From positions 1 through 8,024 of the forward strand of contig CALVTV010000178.1 in NCBI GenBank assembly GCA_944363005.1: a stretch of 8,024 nt of DNA, read 5' to 3'. The notes below the pieces were generated by a model. The model was not told where the DNA came from, did no database searches, and saw only the letters and a program-made list of their open reading frames with translations. Numbering within the stretch: position 1 is the stretch's first letter; every line of letters starts with the position of its first letter. This DNA comes from an uncultured Clostridia bacterium (GTDB lineage Bacteria; Bacillota; Clostridia; Christensenellales; Aristaeellaceae). This document shows positions 6,008 through 8,024 of this stretch, piece after piece. The translations under genes were made by a program, and so were the position numbers.

Positions 6008-7222
6008 ATGCGCGCTTATGAACGTTTGCTCCAATACGTAAAGGTCCACACGACCTCCGATCCCGCTTCCAAAACCGCGCCCAGTTCCGCCTGCCAGCTC
6101 GATCTGGCCCGCCAGCTTGTCTCTGAGATGACGGCGCTGGGCCTTGAGAACGCCCACGTGGACGATTATGGCGTCGTCTACGGCTGGCTGCCTGCCACGC
6201 AGGGCTGTGAAGACGTGCCCGCGCTGGGCTTCATCGCGCACATGGACACCTCGCCCGATCTCTCCGGCGAAAACGTGAAGCCCCAGCTCATCCCGAATTA
6301 CGACGGCGGCGACGTGTTGCTCGCCGGAAGCGGCCATGTGCTCAGTCCCGCGGCCTTCCCCGGGCTTGCCAAGCTCAAGGGCATGACGCTCATCACCACG
6401 GACGGCACGACGTTGCTCGGCGCGGACGACAAGGCGGGCATCGCAGAGATCCTCACCGCCGTGGAATCCGTAATCGCCTCCGGCGCGCCGCATGGCCGCC
6501 TGTGCATCGCCTTCACGCCGGACGAGGAAGTCGGCGCGGGCGTGGATCACTTCGACGTCGCCAAGTTCGGCGCGGCGGCTGCGTACACCGTCGACGGCGG
6601 CGAAGAGGGCGAAATCGCCTACGAGACGTTCAACGCCGCGGCCGTGAGCGTGACGGTCACGGGCCTGAGCGTGCATCCCGGCTCCTCCAAGGACACGATG
6701 ATCAACGCCGCGCTGGTCGCCATGGAGTTCAACGCGCTGCTGCCCGCGGCGGACATTCCGCGCCTGACCGAGGGATACGAGGGCTTCTTCCATCTTTGCG
6801 ACATGCAGGGCGATGTGGAACACGCCCAGCTGCATTACATTCTGCGCGACCACGACCGCGCCAGCTTCGAACTGCGCAAAAAAATGCTCCATCACGCAGA
6901 AAAGACGCTCAACGAGCGCTATGGCCGTCCGGTCGTCGCCGTGGATATCCAGGACAGCTACTACAACATGGCCGAAAAGCTGACCGACCATATGGACCTG
7001 ATCGAAAACGCCAAGCACGCCGCCGAACTGGCGGGCATGAAGCCATTCTGCGAGGCCGTGCGCGGCGGCACGGATGGTTGCCGCCTGTCCTACATGGGCC
7101 TGCCGACGCCGAACCTGTGCACCGGCGGCTTCGCCTATCACGGCCGGTTCGAGCACATCGCCGTCGAGAGCATGGATCGCTGCGCCAGGATGATCGAGCT
7201 GCTGATGACCACCGTGCGCTGA
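6008..7222 (+). CDS. pepT: Peptidase T (zinc tripeptide aminopeptidase)
   Basis: Cytoplasmic M20B metallopeptidase that removes the N-terminal residue from tripeptides, completing breakdown of imported peptides. It has 404 residues, close to the usual 405-410. The dizinc site is complete: H78 and D80 in H-M-D-T-S-P-D, bridging D140 in A-D-D-K-A-G, the catalytic base E173 next to ligand E174 in P-D-E-E-V-G, D196 in V-D-G-G, and H378 in Y-H-G-R-F-E-H. The dimerisation (lid) domain, about 205-315, holds V-H-P-G-S-S-K, typical of PepT. There is no signal peptide. Start: ATG at 6008 with AAGGAG 8 bases upstream. It is transcribed alone, divergent from dnaX, and ends facing the small HTH gene. Function is well supported by the intact active site; regulation by nutrient or oxygen state, known in enterobacteria, cannot be judged here. 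Confidence 0.96.
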   Translation: MRAYERLLQYVKVHTTSDPASKTAPSSACQLDLARQLVSEMTALGLENAHVDDYGVVYGWLPATQGCEDVPALGFIAHMDTSPDLSGENVKPQLIPNYDGGDVLLAGSGHVLSPAAFPGLAKLKGMTLITTDGTTLLGADDKAGIAEILTAVESVIASGAPHGRLCIAFTPDEEVGAGVDHFDVAKFGAAAAYTVDGGEEGEIAYETFNAAAVSVTVTGLSVHPGSSKDTMINAALVAMEFNALLPAADIPRLTEGYEGFFHLCDMQGDVEHAQLHYILRDHDRASFELRKKMLHHAEKTLNERYGRPVVAVDIQDSYYNMAEKLTDHMDLIENAKHAAELAGMKPFCEAVRGGTDGCRLSYMGLPTPNLCTGGFAYHGRFEHIAVESMDRCARMIELLMTTVR

Positions 7223-7263
7223 GGCAAATCTGTAACCCGTTGCCGTCAATCCGATCAAACCAC

Positions 7264-7294
7264 AGAGGCTCCGCTTTTACAGCGGGGCCTCTTC
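7264..7294. terminator. Shared hairpin between converging pepT and HTH genes
   Basis: AGAGGCTCCGCT (7264-7275) pairs with AGCGGGGCCTCT (7281-7292) over 12 bp with one T-G position and a 5-base loop. It overlaps the last codons and stop of the HTH gene. The plus-strand tail TCTTCTTC is pyrimidine-rich but not a clean T-run, and the minus-strand tail is poor, so the hairpin probably serves mainly pepT and may protect both 3' ends. Confidence 0.6.
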
Positions 7295-7489
7295 TTCATA
7301 GACCAGCAAATCCCCCGGCTGGCATTGCAGTTCGCGGCAAATTGCGTTGAGCGTTTCCAGGCGGATGGCGCGCGCCCGTCCGTTTTTGAGGATGGACAGA
7401 TTGGCCATGGTGATGCCCACGCGCTCGGAGAGCTCCGTCAGGCTCATCTTGCGCCGGGCGAGCATCACATCCAAATCGACACGAATCAC
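7277..7489 (-). CDS. Small Xre/Cro-type helix-turn-helix regulator (YozG-like)
   Basis: A 70-residue single-domain DNA-binding protein. The helix-turn-helix is S16-L-T-E-L-S-E-R-V-G25, then I-T-M-A-N-L-S-I-L-K35-N-G, followed by helices I-R-L-E-T-L-N-A-I-C-R-E-L and the ending C-Q-P-G-D-L-L-V-Y-E, the standard pattern for this family (HTH_26, YozG in Bacillus). The start is GTG at 7489 with a strong AAGGAGG (7498-7504), 8 bases upstream, which overlaps the TAA stop of the gene before it; translation of the two is therefore probably coupled. It follows the DUF2975 gene by 13 bases. HTH genes of this type and DUF2975 genes are regular neighbours in Firmicutes. It likely regulates its own operon, perhaps with the membrane protein as partner, but that is inference. 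Confidence 0.9.
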   Translation of the reverse strand: MIRVDLDVMLARRKMSLTELSERVGITMANLSILKNGRARAIRLETLNAICRELQCQPGDLLVYEEEAPL

Positions 7490-7502
7490 GCTGCTCGCCT
7501 CC

Positions 7503-8009
7503 TTACACGGTCAGGTCGCTCTCTTGCTGAAGCGCCTGCGCGCGCCGGATGAGCAGCGCCAGCGCATGCGCCATCAGCGCAATAAACGCGAACAGGAACG
7601 CCAGCAGAGCCAGGTAAATCATGGGCAACAGTGTCTCCCCCAGCAGCAGACGGATTAACACCACCCCGGCAGCGATCACTGCGGTACTCACGGCAAAGCA
7701 CCGAGCAATACGAGCCATAGCCCGCCCGTTTTGCTCGGTGAAGGCCGTATCCGTCTTGAGCCGGCCGCACAGGCCGAAGAACGTCACGAGCGCCACGATG
7801 CACAGCGTGCTCACTGACAGCAGCGTAGCAAAGCCCACCACGCATGCCCAAACCACCAGCATCGCATGATCCCCCAGCGCAAGGGACAGCCACATCCCGC
7901 CAAACATGCCAACGCTCACCGCAAACAGCGTGCCCAGAACACCCGCGGCCACGGTGACCGCCTGCAAAGCGCTACATACGGGAATCACATTGTCCTTTTC
8001 TGTTTTCAT
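7503..8009 (-). CDS. DUF2975 family four-helix membrane protein
   Basis: Integral membrane protein of 168 residues with unknown biochemical role. Four hydrophobic segments are visible at about 15-38, 50-78, 101-123 and 127-153. Between the second and third lies the family signature A-F-T-E-Q-N (89-94), and the C-terminus ends E-S-D-L-T-V, matching the E-N-D-L-T-V tail that DUF2975 proteins usually carry just before a partner HTH gene. The ATG at 8009 is preferred to the in-frame GTG at 8018, because GAGGTG lies 6 bases before the ATG and would be inside the longer version. It is the first visible gene of a two-gene operon with the small HTH regulator; its promoter lies right of the window. 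Bacillus subtilis YoaS-YozG has the same arrangement. A sensory or anti-regulator role is plausible but unproven. Confidence 0.88.
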   Translation of the reverse strand: MKTEKDNVIPVCSALQAVTVAAGVLGTLFAVSVGMFGGMWLSLALGDHAMLVVWACVVGFATLLSVSTLCIVALVTFFGLCGRLKTDTAFTEQNGRAMARIARCFAVSTAVIAAGVVLIRLLLGETLLPMIYLALLAFLFAFIALMAHALALLIRRAQALQQESDLTV

Positions 8010-8024
8010 GTTCCTCACCTCGGG

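Noticed and set aside
5795..7258. A 487-codon minus-strand open frame antisense to pepT that runs into the 5' part of dnaX.
   Set aside because: It covers pepT, whose active-site residues are all intact, and crosses the divergent dnaX-pepT promoter region. The translation is His/Arg/Gly/Val-rich with no domain.

Overview
The window looks like chromosomal DNA from an anaerobic, GC-rich member of the Clostridia, possibly an Oscillospiraceae or Christensenellales relative from an animal gut. This rests on strong GGAGG-type ribosome sites, a Firmicutes-like DnaX, the paired DUF2975/YozG-type regulator genes, a PepT-type tripeptidase, and an exported FAD/FMN reductase of the kind that is common in gut anaerobes. 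Codon third positions are mostly G or C. No tRNA, rRNA, CRISPR array, transposase or phage gene is visible.

Layout from left to right. At the left edge, on the plus strand, is an exported or lipid-anchored C39-like cysteine-peptidase-fold protein, followed by a terminator hairpin. Next come two minus-strand genes read right to left: a Tat-exported flavoprotein reductase (1946-3934) and, after an 85-base gap with a hairpin, a LysR-type regulator (961-1860). A roughly 300-base AT-richer regulatory stretch (3935-4238) lies upstream of the reductase and holds a good promoter and a possible LysR operator. Then comes dnaX (minus), which starts from a divergent promoter region shared with pepT (plus). 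pepT meets, tail to tail at a 12-bp hairpin, a two-gene minus-strand operon that encodes a four-helix DUF2975 membrane protein and a small Xre/Cro-type regulator.

How the genes may work together. dnaX and pepT are housekeeping genes (clamp loader and peptide utilisation). The reductase and LysR gene form the most distinctive unit. The reductase has a Tat signal, an N-terminal FAD domain, and a C-terminal FMN-binding domain with a perfect ApbE flavinylation motif (D-x-x-T-G-A-T). This suggests it takes electrons from a membrane donor through covalent FMN to reduce an unknown organic acceptor outside the cytoplasm, under LysR control. The DUF2975/HTH pair recurs widely in Firmicutes, and its role is not firmly known. 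The long antisense open frames opposite the reductase, dnaX and pepT are read here as composition artefacts.
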